From positions 310,001-374,000 of the forward strand of contig NZ_FOUG01000005.1 of the NCBI RefSeq assembly GCF_900114785.1: 64,000 bases of DNA. Direction: 5' to 3'. Below the pieces are notes generated by a model. The model did not search any database, had not been told where the DNA came from, and was given only the letters and a program-made list of their open reading frames with translations. Both the position numbers and the translations under genes were made by a program. This stretch comes from Variovorax sp. OV329 (GTDB lineage Bacteria > Pseudomonadota > Gammaproteobacteria > Burkholderiales > Burkholderiaceae_C). How positions within the stretch are numbered: position 1 is the first letter of the stretch; every line of letters starts with the position of its first letter. This document shows, in pieces, positions 1 through 7,601 of this stretch.

Positions 1-165
1 ATCGGCGCCAGCGGCGTGCCGGGGGTGTGGCTCAACCTGGGCCATGGCTCCAGCGGCTGGGCCCTGTCCTGCGGCAGCGCGCGGGTGCTGGCCGACCTCG
101 TCGGCGGGCAGGACCCGGGCATCGACCTGGAAGGCCTGGGCGTGGAACGCCTGCTGCGGGGCTAA
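1..165 (+). CDS. D-amino-acid dehydrogenase (DadA-like) FAD oxidoreductase, C-terminal fragment
   Basis: Only the last 54 codons are present; the gene enters from the left edge. The frame ends in TAA at 163-165. The visible stretch contains LNLGHGSSGWALSCGS followed by ARVLADLVGG. This resembles the C-terminal FAD-contacting segment of DadA-family oxidoreductases (typically LNTGHGTLGW-x-ACGS-GR-LADL), which oxidise D-amino acids to 2-oxo acids and pass electrons to the respiratory chain. Assignment rests on this short conserved tail, so the substrate cannot be judged. The stop is 14 nt before the next start (180), so the two genes are probably co-transcribed. Confidence 0.75.
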   Translation: MGASGVPGVWLNLGHGSSGWALSCGSARVLADLVGGQDPGIDLEGLGVERLLRG

Positions 166-179
166 CGAGCCCGTCCACC

Positions 180-1619
180 ATGCAGCGCATTTCCGGCCAC
201 AGCGAGCTTCCCGTGTTCGACGTGGCCGCGAGCCGGCGCATCGAGCAGGCCAGCGCGGCCGCACTGCCGCCTCACACACTGATGCGCCGCGCGGGCCTCG
301 CGGTGGCGCAACTGGCCGCGGCGCTGGTGCCGCACGCGCGCACGATCTGGATTGCCTGCGGCCCCGGCAACAACGGCGGGGACGGCTTCGAGGCAGCCGC
401 GCAGTTGAAGTCGCGCGGCTTCGATGCCTGCATCAGCTTTGCCGGTGACGAGGCGCGTTTGCCTCCGGACGCGCTCGATGCCCTGCAGCGCGCACGCCAG
501 GCGCAGGTGCCATTCCTGACCGAGCGGCCCGCCGAGCATGACCTGGCGATCGACGCCCTGCTGGGCCTGGGCGCGACCCGCGCGCCGGCCGAGGGCATGG
601 CGCGCTGGCTGGAACGCATCTATCGCTGCGGCGCGCCGGTGCTCGCTGTCGACCTGCCTTCCGGCCTCGACGCCGACACCGGAGTGGCCCGCTTCGACTT
701 CGGACACGGTGGCGCGCGCCACTGCCTGAACCTGCTGACGCTCAAGCCCGGCGTCTTCACCGCCCAAGGCCGCGACGCGGCCGGCGAGGTCTGGTTCGAC
801 GACCTGGGCTGCGCGCCTGGACAGGAAGTGGCCGCGGCCTTGCTCAACACCGAGCCCAGGCGCGAGTCGCGCGCCCACGCCACGCACAAGGGCAGCTACG
901 GCGATGTCGCGGTGCTCGGCGGCGCACAAGGGATGGCGGGCGCGGCGCTGCTGGCCGCGAGCGCCGCGCTGCATGGCGGCGCAGGCCGCGTATTCGTGGC
1001 GCTGCTGGACAAGGCGCGGCCGTCGTTGTCGACGGTGCAGCCCGAGTTGATGTTCCGCAATCCCGCCGCCATGGACTGGACGCAGCCCACGGTCGTCTGC
1101 GGCTGCGGCGGCGGAACGGCGGTGCAGGCCCTGCTGCCTCGCGTGCTTGCGGAGACGCCGCGGGCGGTGCTCGATGCGGATGCGCTCAATGCAATCGCGG
1201 CCGACGGCTCGCTGCAAAGCGCAGTGGCGGCACGCCGCGATCGAGGCCAGCAGACAGTGCTGACACCGCATCCGCTGGAAGCCGCGCGCCTGCTGGGCAC
1301 CAACACGGCTGGCGTCCAGTGCGACCGGCTGAAGGCTGCACGCGCGCTCGCGGCGCAATTTCAATCGGTGGTGGTGCTCAAGGGATCGGGCTCGGTCATT
1401 GCGGCGCCCGACGAGGCGCCGTTCATCAACCTGAGTGGCAACGCCCTCCTGGCCACGGGTGGCACGGGCGATGTGCTGGCAGGAATGATCGGCGCCGAAC
1501 TCGCGGCCGGCCACGAAGCCCTGGCCGCCGCGCGCCGTGCCGTCTGGCACCACGGCGCGCTGGCCGACGGCTGGCCGGCCGGCAGGCCGCTCACCGCCGG
1601 CGCGCTGGCCGGCGGCTGA
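180..1619 (+). CDS. nnr: bifunctional NAD(P)H-hydrate epimerase / ADP-dependent NAD(P)H-hydrate dehydratase
   Basis: A 479-residue two-domain protein that repairs NAD(P)HX, the hydrated form of NAD(P)H. The N-terminal YjeF_N epimerase domain carries GPGNNGGDG (residues 61-69) and VLAVDLPSGLDADTG. The C-terminal ribokinase-fold dehydratase domain starts near HKGSYGDVAVLGG and carries the nucleotide-binding signature GGTGDVLAGM (about 427-436). Length matches bifunctional Nnr proteins (E. coli about 510). The ATG at 180 is chosen because the frame upstream, open back to 27, overlaps the preceding oxidoreductase and has no family similarity. It lies convergent to the SDR gene with only 9 bp between stops. 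Confidence 0.93.
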   Translation: MQRISGHSELPVFDVAASRRIEQASAAALPPHTLMRRAGLAVAQLAAALVPHARTIWIACGPGNNGGDGFEAAAQLKSRGFDACISFAGDEARLPPDALDALQRARQAQVPFLTERPAEHDLAIDALLGLGATRAPAEGMARWLERIYRCGAPVLAVDLPSGLDADTGVARFDFGHGGARHCLNLLTLKPGVFTAQGRDAAGEVWFDDLGCAPGQEVAAALLNTEPRRESRAHATHKGSYGDVAVLGGAQGMAGAALLAASAALHGGAGRVFVALLDKARPSLSTVQPELMFRNPAAMDWTQPTVVCGCGGGTAVQALLPRVLAETPRAVLDADALNAIAADGSLQSAVAARRDRGQQTVLTPHPLEAARLLGTNTAGVQCDRLKAARALAAQFQSVVVLKGSGSVIAAPDEAPFINLSGNALLATGGTGDVLAGMIGAELAAGHEALAAARRAVWHHGALADGWPAGRPLTAGALAGG

Positions 1620-1628
1620 ACACGCTCT

Positions 1629-2387
1629 TCAGCCGCGGCCCACGAAGGGCATCTTGGTCGCCATGATCGTGTGGAACAGCACGTTGGCCTCCAGCGGCAG
1701 GTTCGCCATGTAGAGCACTGACTGGCCGACGATGGCCACATCGATCAAGGGCTCGATCGCCAGCTCGCCATTGGCCTGCGGCACGCCCTTGGCCATGCGT
1801 GCCGCCAGTTCGGTCATGGCATTGCCCACGTCGACCTGGCCCACGGCGATGTCGTACTTGCGCCCGTCCAGCGAGGCCGTCTTGGTCAGGCCCTGAACGG
1901 CATGCTTGGTGGCGGTGTAGGCGATCGAGTTGGGGCGCGGTGCGCTGGCCGAGATGGAGCCGTTGTTGATGATGCGGCCGCCTCGCGGGCTTTGCGACTT
2001 CATCGTGCGGAAGGCCTGCTGGATGCAATAGAACATGCCGTTCAGGTTGATGTCCACCACGCCCTTCCACTGCTCGGCCGTCCAGTCTTCGAACGGGCCG
2101 GGCGGGTTGCCCACGCCGGCGTTGTTGAAGAGCAGGTCGACGCGGCCGAACTTGGCGACCGCGGCGGCGAAAAGCGCCTCCACCGACTTCGGATCGGCCA
2201 CGTCGGTGGGCACCGCCAGCACCCGGTCGCCCGCGCCGGACTCCTTGGCCACCGCCTCCAGCGGCTCGGCGCGGCGGCCCGCCAGGGCCACCTTCCAGCC
2301 GTCGCCCAGAAGGGCCAGTGCGGCGGCGCGGCCGATGCCGGTGCCTGCGCCGGTCACGATTGCAATGCGGCTCGTTGCTTCACTCAT
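1629..2387 (-). CDS. SDR family NAD(P)-dependent oxidoreductase
   Basis: A 252-residue classical short-chain dehydrogenase/reductase. It has the Rossmann TGAGTGIG motif (residues 12-19), NNAG (88-91), catalytic Ser near 144 and the YTATK active site with Tyr157 and Lys161. The Arg-Arg pair after the second beta strand (AGRR, 37-40) suggests NADP preference, which is inference. The substrate is not evident. It sits 27 bp downstream of rnr on the same strand, so it may be read from the same transcript. An AAGCGAG purine stretch precedes the ATG. Confidence 0.88.
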   Translation of the reverse strand: MSEATSRIAIVTGAGTGIGRAAALALLGDGWKVALAGRRAEPLEAVAKESGAGDRVLAVPTDVADPKSVEALFAAAVAKFGRVDLLFNNAGVGNPPGPFEDWTAEQWKGVVDINLNGMFYCIQQAFRTMKSQSPRGGRIINNGSISASAPRPNSIAYTATKHAVQGLTKTASLDGRKYDIAVGQVDVGNAMTELAARMAKGVPQANGELAIEPLIDVAIVGQSVLYMANLPLEANVLFHTIMATKMPFVGRG

Positions 2388-2414
2388 CTCGCTTGATCTC
2401 CTCGTTGTTCAAGT

Positions 2415-4703
2415 TCATCGGCGCGCGGTGCGCCCCTTGCCCTTCATCTTGCTGGCGGCCTTCTTGACCGCCGTGCGCAGGGCCTGGATGGGCGATTGTG
2501 CCGAACGCGAAGCCTCGGTCTTCTTGCGTCCCGAGCGCTTGTCGGCGGCCTTCACGGGCACGCCGGTCGGACCGGGCAGGCCCTTGTCCTTGAGGGCGCG
2601 GTTGGTGAGTTCCTCGCCTTCGCGCACCAGGCGGAAGTCGATCTTGCGGCCGTCCAGGTCCACGCGGCTCACCTGCACCCGCACGCGCGAGCCGATGGCG
2701 TAGCGGATGCCGGTGCGCTCGCCGCGCAGTTCCTGGCGCGTCTCGTCGAACTTGAAGTACTCGCCGCCCAGCTCGGTGATGTGCACCAGCCCCTCGACAT
2801 ACATGGCGTCGAGCGTCACGAAGATGCCGAAGGTGGTGGCCGCGGTGACCACGCCGCCGTATTCCTCGCCCAGGTGCTCGCGCATGTACTTGCACTTGAG
2901 CCAGGCCTCGACGTCGCGGCTGGCCTCGTCGGCGCGGCGCTCGTTGGCGCTGCAGTGCAGGCCCGCGGCCTCCCAGGCCAACACTTCCTTGCTCGGTGCG
3001 ACGGTTGCCTTCTGGGGCTTGTTGGCGGGCGCCTTCACTCTCGAGGCCAGGCGCTTGGCCAGCTTCGCGTGCGCTTCGCCTGGCGTGGGCAGCATGGGCA
3101 GCTGGTACTTGGTCTTGCCCAGGATGGCCTTGATCACGCGATGCACCAGCAGGTCGGGATAGCGCCGGATCGGGCTGGTGAAGTGCGTGTAGGCCTCGTA
3201 GGCCAGGCCGAAGTGGCCGCTGTTGATCGGCGTGTAGATGGCCTGCTGCATGGAGCGCAGCAGCATGGTGTGGATCTGCTGCGCATCGGGCCGGTCCTTG
3301 GTGGCTTCGGCCACTGCCTGGAACTCGGCGGGACGCGGATCGTCGCTGATCGACATGCCCACGCCCATGGCCTTGAGGTAGTTGCGCAGGATCTCCTTCT
3401 TCTCGGGCGTCGGGCCTTCGTGCACGCGGAACAGGCCCGGGTGCTTGCCTTCGGCGATGAAGTCGGCGCTGCACACGTTGGCCGCCAGCATGGCTTCCTC
3501 GATGAGCCGGTGCGCCTCGGTGCGCACGCGGGGCACGATCTTCTCGATGCGGCCGGCCTCGTCGCAGATGATCTGCGTCTCGGTGGTCTCGAAGTCCACC
3601 GCGCCGCGCACCGAGCGCGCCTTGAGCAGCGCGCGGTACACGTCGTGCAGATTCAGCAGGTCCTTCACCCGGTCCTTGCGCCTTGCGGCCTCCGAGCCGC
3701 GGGTGTTGGCCAGGATGGCCGCCACCTCGGTGTAGGTGAAGCGGGCATGGCTGTGCATCACCGCCGGATAGAACTGGTAGGCATAGATCTCGCCGGTACC
3801 GGTGACCAGCATGTCGCACACCATGCACATGCGTTCGACATCGGGGTTGAGCGAGCACAGGCCGTTGGAAAGCTTCTCCGGCAGCATGGGGATCACGCGG
3901 CGCGGGAAGTACACGCTGGTGGCGCGGTCGTAGGCGTCGATGTCCAGCGCGCTGCCCGTCTGCACGTAGTGGCTCACGTCGGCGATGGCCACCAGCAGCC
4001 GCCAGCCCTTGGCGCGGCCGACCTTGGCGGGCTCGCAATAGACGGCGTCGTCGAAGTCGCGCGCATCCTCGCCGTCGATGGTGACCAGCGGGATGTCGGT
4101 CAGGTCGATGCGGCCGCGCTTGTCGGCGGGGCGGACCTTGTCGGGCAGCGCCTTGGCCTGCGCCAGGCAGGCTTCGGAGAATTCGTGCGGCACGCCGTAC
4201 TTGCGCACCGCGATCTCGATCTCCATGCCGGGGTCGTCGATTTCGCCCAGCACTTCCTTCACGCGGCCCACCGGCTGGCCGAACAGGGCCGGCGGCTCGG
4301 TGAGCTGCACCACCACCACCTGCCCGACCTTGGCGGGGCCGGTGGCGCCCTTGGGAATGAGCACGTCCTGCCCGTAGCGCTTGTCTTCAGGCGCCACGAG
4401 CCACACGCCGCCTTCATGCAGCAGGCGGCCGATGATGGGCTGCTCGGGACGCTCGACGATTTCAACGACGCGGCCCTCGGGGCGACCGCGCCGGTCCTGC
4501 CGCACCACGCGCGCTTTCACACGGTCCTTGTGCAGGACCGCACGCATCTCGTTGGGGGGCAGATAGATGTCCGCATCACCGTCATCGCGCAACACGAAGC
4601 CGTGTCCGTCGCGGTGTCCTTGGACAATTCCTTCAACTTCTTCCGACAGAACGCCGGAGTGGCCTAAATTTTTGATATGATTCCTCTCGTTCCTGAAAAA
4701 CAA
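2415..4703 (-). CDS. rnr: ribonuclease R
   Basis: A 3'-5' exoribonuclease of the RNase II/R family that degrades structured RNA. Cold-shock-like OB domains occupy roughly residues 22-150. The RNB catalytic domain follows, with the metal-binding aspartates in the stretch IDGEDARDFDDAV (209-221). A C-terminal S1 domain is followed by a basic Lys/Arg-rich tail. At 762 residues it is shorter than E. coli RNase R (813) because the N-terminal helix-turn-helix domain is missing. The start is uncertain: the open frame begins at a TTG (4703-4701) with no Shine-Dalgarno sequence, and no ATG or GTG occurs before the conserved EGIVQGHRDGHGF segment. The next candidate is a CTG at codon 19. Confidence 0.95.
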   Translation of the reverse strand: MFFRNERNHIKNLGHSGVLSEEVEGIVQGHRDGHGFVLRDDGDADIYLPPNEMRAVLHKDRVKARVVRQDRRGRPEGRVVEIVERPEQPIIGRLLHEGGVWLVAPEDKRYGQDVLIPKGATGPAKVGQVVVVQLTEPPALFGQPVGRVKEVLGEIDDPGMEIEIAVRKYGVPHEFSEACLAQAKALPDKVRPADKRGRIDLTDIPLVTIDGEDARDFDDAVYCEPAKVGRAKGWRLLVAIADVSHYVQTGSALDIDAYDRATSVYFPRRVIPMLPEKLSNGLCSLNPDVERMCMVCDMLVTGTGEIYAYQFYPAVMHSHARFTYTEVAAILANTRGSEAARRKDRVKDLLNLHDVYRALLKARSVRGAVDFETTETQIICDEAGRIEKIVPRVRTEAHRLIEEAMLAANVCSADFIAEGKHPGLFRVHEGPTPEKKEILRNYLKAMGVGMSISDDPRPAEFQAVAEATKDRPDAQQIHTMLLRSMQQAIYTPINSGHFGLAYEAYTHFTSPIRRYPDLLVHRVIKAILGKTKYQLPMLPTPGEAHAKLAKRLASRVKAPANKPQKATVAPSKEVLAWEAAGLHCSANERRADEASRDVEAWLKCKYMREHLGEEYGGVVTAATTFGIFVTLDAMYVEGLVHITELGGEYFKFDETRQELRGERTGIRYAIGSRVRVQVSRVDLDGRKIDFRLVREGEELTNRALKDKGLPGPTGVPVKAADKRSGRKKTEASRSAQSPIQALRTAVKKAASKMKGKGRTARR

Positions 4704-4710
4704 AACATGT

Positions 4711-4729
4711 TGCTGAGGTTAACTCAGCA
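4711..4729. repeat. inverted repeat between rnr and tRNA-Leu
   Basis: TGCTGAG (4711-4717) and CTCAGCA (4723-4729) are perfect complements separated by GTTAA. The element lies just upstream of the rnr 5' end and 8 bp before the tRNA. No T-tract follows on either strand, so an intrinsic terminator is unlikely. It could be an operator or a hairpin in the rnr leader. Confidence 0.5.
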
Positions 4730-4737
4730 GCATGCGG

Positions 4738-4822
<85 letters not shown>

Positions 4823-4831
4823 AACAACAAG

Positions 4832-4866
4832 ATCCCCTGCAAATGAGAGTTTGCAGGGGATTTTTG
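4832..4866 (+). terminator. intrinsic terminator of tRNA-Leu
   Basis: A 12-bp perfect stem, ATCCCCTGCAAA (4832-4843) with TTTGCAGGGGAT (4850-4861) and loop TGAGAG, followed by a run of T residues. It lies 9 bp after the tRNA CCA end. Confidence 0.92.
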
Positions 4867-4913
4867 TTTGTACTGGCGGCAGGCATGTTCGGGTTGCGTC
4901 GTCTCGTCTCTGG

Positions 4914-4944
4914 GCGCGAAGCCCCTCTGACGAGGGCTTCGCGC
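4914..4944 (-). terminator. stem-loop downstream of rimO
   Basis: GCGCGAAGCCC (4914-4924) pairs perfectly with GGGCTTCGCGC (4934-4944) around a 9-nt loop. It lies 69 bp after the rimO stop. There is no T-tract on the minus strand, so it may act as a processing or Rho-assisted end rather than a classical terminator. Apart from this hairpin, nothing is recognisable in 4867-5012. Confidence 0.45.
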
Positions 4945-5012
4945 AGTCATCATGACACACACTGCTGACACTGCGGCGCCACGTGCGAACGCAAGGCCTG
5001 CTTGTCGCCGCC

Positions 5013-6410
5013 TCAGATCGGTAGCGCAATCAGGTCGTGGCCCTGCGTGTCGACCACGCGCGCCTTCGTGAACTCGCCCACCTTGAGCTGCTTGCTGATC
5101 TTCTCGGGCGGCAGCAGCCGCACGATGCCATCGATCTCGGGCGCGTCCGCATAGCTTCGCCCCACCCCGCCCTTGCGGCCCATCGCCGGTGCGGAGTCGA
5201 CCAGCACCTGCATCGTTGCGCCGATGCGACGACGAAGCCGCGCAATCGACACTTCCTCCGCCACTTCCATGAAGCGCGAGCGGCGTGCCTCGCGCTCTGC
5301 TTCCGGGAGCATGCCGGGGATGTCGTTGGCCGTGGCACCTTCCACCGGGCTGTATGCGAAGCAGCCGGCGCGATCGATCCCGGCTTCGCGGATGAAGTCG
5401 AGCAGATGCTCGAACTCTTCTTCCGTCTCGCCCGGGAAGCCCGCGATGAAGGTGCTGCGAATCACCAGCTCCGGGCACAGTTCGCGCCACCTGGCGATGC
5501 GCTCCAGGTTCTTCTCGCCGCTCGCGGGCCGCTTCATGCGCTTGAGCACGGCCGGGTGGCTGTGCTGCAGCGGCACGTCGAGGTAGGGCAGCACGAGGCC
5601 CGAAGCCATCAGCGGAATGATCTCGTCCACGCTGGGATAGGGGTACACGTAGTGCAGCCGCACCCAGGCGCCGTAGGGCTCGGCGATCTCGCCCAGGGTG
5701 CGCACCAGTTCCAGCATGCGCGTCTTCACGGGCGTGCCGTCCCAGAAGCCGGTGCGGTACTTCACGTCCACGCCGTAGGCCGAGGTGTCCTGGCTGATCA
5801 CCAGCAGTTCCTTCACGCCGCCCTCGAACAGCGCCTTGGCTTCCTTGAGCACGTCGCCGATGGGCCGCGACACCAGGTCGCCGCGCATCGACGGGATGAT
5901 GCAGAAGGTGCAGCGGTGGTTGCAGCCTTCGCTGATCTTCAGGTAAGCGTAGTGCTTGGGCGTGAGCTTGATGCCCATGGGCGGCACCAGGTCCACGAAG
6001 GGGTCGTGCGGCTTGGGCAGGTTGGCATGGACCGCGTCCATCACCTCCTGCGTGGCATGCGGGCCGGTCACGGCCAGCACGCTGGGGTGCATCTGGCGCA
6101 CCAGGTTGCCGCCGCCATCGCCGCTCTTGGCGCCCAGGCAGCCGGTGACGATCACGCGGCCGTTCTCGGCCAGCGCCTCGCCGATGGTGTCCAGGCTTTC
6201 CTTGACGGCGTCGTCGATGAAGCCGCAGGTGTTGACGATGACAAGGTCGGCGCCCTCGAAGGTCTTGGAGGTCTGGTAGCCCTCGGCGCTGAGTTGCGTG
6301 AGGATCAGTTCGGAATCGGTCAGGGCCTTGGGGCAGCCCAGGCTCACGAAGCCCACTTTGGGCGCCGTGGCGGGATTTTCAAGACGTACGGGGGTTGCTG
6401 CTTCGGCCAT
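5013..6410 (-). CDS. rimO: ribosomal protein uS12 (S12) aspartate methylthiotransferase
   Basis: A 465-residue radical-SAM enzyme of the MiaB/RimO family that methylthiolates an aspartate of ribosomal protein S12. The N-terminal UPF0004 domain carries three cluster cysteines (about Cys26, Cys62, Cys91; motifs [12 protein letters not shown] and VNTCGF). The radical-SAM CNHRCTFC motif supplies Cys163, Cys167 and Cys170. The C-terminal part contains the TRAM-type domain. SLGCPK-TDSE and IPSMRG favour RimO over MiaB. The ATG at 6410 gives the expected N-terminal start. Confidence 0.95.
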   Translation of the reverse strand: MAEAATPVRLENPATAPKVGFVSLGCPKALTDSELILTQLSAEGYQTSKTFEGADLVIVNTCGFIDDAVKESLDTIGEALAENGRVIVTGCLGAKSGDGGGNLVRQMHPSVLAVTGPHATQEVMDAVHANLPKPHDPFVDLVPPMGIKLTPKHYAYLKISEGCNHRCTFCIIPSMRGDLVSRPIGDVLKEAKALFEGGVKELLVISQDTSAYGVDVKYRTGFWDGTPVKTRMLELVRTLGEIAEPYGAWVRLHYVYPYPSVDEIIPLMASGLVLPYLDVPLQHSHPAVLKRMKRPASGEKNLERIARWRELCPELVIRSTFIAGFPGETEEEFEHLLDFIREAGIDRAGCFAYSPVEGATANDIPGMLPEAEREARRSRFMEVAEEVSIARLRRRIGATMQVLVDSAPAMGRKGGVGRSYADAPEIDGIVRLLPPEKISKQLKVGEFTKARVVDTQGHDLIALPI

Positions 6411-6470
6411 CCCCCTATTGTCCCAGGGAACGCAGCCGCCGGCCCGCGCGGGGCCTTCCGCCGCGAAAGA

Positions 6471-7004
6471 TCAGGGGCGCTTGATGCCGAAGGCGGCCAG
6501 CGCCTGCTCGGTGTTCTTCTGCATCTGCTCCTGCAGCTGCTTGAACGCATTCTTGGACTGCTCGGCGTAGTTGCCCATCAGCCCCTGCAGCATGGGCGAC
6601 TGCATCGACAGGAAGTTGGACCACATCTCGGGCGACAGGGTCTCGGCGTTCTCGGCCATCTGCGCCTGCAGGTCGGTCATGGCCTGGATGTTCTTCTCGA
6701 GGTACGGCCCCATGTAGCCCTGCATCGCCTGGCCGTAGAAACGGATGATGCTGGCCAGGGCCTGCTCGCTGAACATGGGTGCGCCGCCGGCTTCTTCCTC
6801 CAGGATGATCTGCAGAAGAATGCTGCGCGTGAGGTCGTCCCCCGTCTTGGCGTCGCGCACCACGAAGGATGCCTTGGCCATCACCAGCTGCCTGACCTCG
6901 GCCAGCGTGATGTAGGAGGAGGTTTCCGTGTCATAGAGCCTGCGGTTGGGATACTTCTTGATCACGCGCTGCGCCGGCTTGCCGGCGGCCTTCTTGCTCT
7001 GCAC
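6471..7004 (-). CDS. phaR: polyhydroxyalkanoate synthesis repressor
   Basis: A transcriptional repressor that controls phasin and PHB genes in response to PHB granules. The N-terminal PHB/PHA accumulation regulator DNA-binding domain is recognised by RVIKKYPNRRLYDTETSSYI and by ITLAEVRQLV. Two PHB_acc repeats follow and the tail is Gln/Met-rich. I chose the GTG at 7004 because AAGGAGAG stands 7 nt upstream and translation then starts directly at the conserved QSKK segment (177 residues). An in-frame ATG at 7034 would add ten residues and place that Shine-Dalgarno sequence inside the gene. phaC/phaA are not in the window. Confidence 0.92.
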   Translation of the reverse strand: MQSKKAAGKPAQRVIKKYPNRRLYDTETSSYITLAEVRQLVMAKASFVVRDAKTGDDLTRSILLQIILEEEAGGAPMFSEQALASIIRFYGQAMQGYMGPYLEKNIQAMTDLQAQMAENAETLSPEMWSNFLSMQSPMLQGLMGNYAEQSKNAFKQLQEQMQKNTEQALAAFGIKRP

Positions 7005-7102
7005 TTGGGAACTCTCCTTCAGGGTTGGACGCATGGCGCGCGGGCCATTCTAGGGAGCGCGTTTGTTGCACCGCGCCAAGGTTTACCCTCTTCGGGATTC
7101 CC

Positions 7103-7474
7103 TCAATCAACGGCGCAGGCGTATTCGGCACCGCAGACCTTGCAGGCCGCGGTCTCGGGCCGCTCCTCGTCGCCTTCCTTGAAGACCAGCAGGTTCTTCA
7201 CGCCGTTGAACACCCAGCAGCGCGGGCAATGTTCGTGACCGCCCACCGGCAGATAGGCGCGGGCCCGCTGTTCGGCCCGCTCCCGCGTCACCGGCATGCC
7301 GTGGCGCTCGCTGCGCGCGACGTCTTCGGCGGCCATGGTCTCGGCTCGCCCGCTGGCCCGGTCGTTGAGGCCGTAGACTACGCGTGCAAATTCCAGCGGC
7401 GCCTGCCGCATCAGTGCGGCCAGCCGGATTTCCTCGTTCGGCGTGGCATCGGAGTCATTGGGCAAGGTGTTCAT
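7103..7474 (-). CDS. hypothetical protein with zinc-ribbon-like Cys pairs
   Basis: A 123-residue protein I cannot assign to a named family. The N-terminal half is predicted helical and charged. The C-terminal half has two Cys-X2-Cys pairs, CPRC and CKVC, about 30 residues apart, a spacing typical of a structural zinc ribbon; this is inference from the motif. The ATG at 7472-7474 has no strong Shine-Dalgarno sequence. It is divergent from the nuclease-helicase gene, with 112-127 bp between starts that hold a LexA-type box. Confidence 0.7.
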   Translation of the reverse strand: MNTLPNDSDATPNEEIRLAALMRQAPLEFARVVYGLNDRASGRAETMAAEDVARSERHGMPVTRERAEQRARAYLPVGGHEHCPRCWVFNGVKNLLVFKEGDEERPETAACKVCGAEYACAVD

Positions 7475-7576
7475 TCGCGCGGTTTGGACATTGTCAGAAC
7501 ATCTTGAACCAAGTTAACACAAGGCGCACGAACAAAATTCATTCGCCAGGATGAGAGCCACTGTCCCACTGTGATT

Positions 7577-7596
7577 TACTGGACATGTGTACAGTT
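7577..7596. promoter_or_regulatory. putative LexA (SOS) operator
   Basis: The site reads TACTG-GACATGTGTA-CAGTT, which fits the CTG-N10-CAG (TACTG...CAGT) core of gammaproteobacterial and betaproteobacterial LexA boxes: CTG at 7579-7581, CAG at 7592-7594. It sits immediately at the 5' end of a DinG/XPD-type helicase, a class of gene often SOS-controlled. It could also act on the divergent gene that starts at 7474. Confidence 0.65.
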
Positions 7597-7601
7597 TCGG
7601 G

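Noticed and set aside
27-179. N-terminal extension of nnr from 27
   Set aside because: It overlaps the preceding DadA-like gene in another frame and is low-complexity Arg/Pro/Gly sequence.
2496-4667. Long open frame (723 codons) on the plus strand opposite rnr
   Set aside because: It is a His/Ala/Gly-rich antisense shadow of a strongly conserved gene in high-GC DNA, with no recognisable motif.
7561-7576. CTGTCCCACTGTG as a second LexA half-site
   Set aside because: There is no CAG half at the required spacing; only the site at 7577-7596 has both halves.
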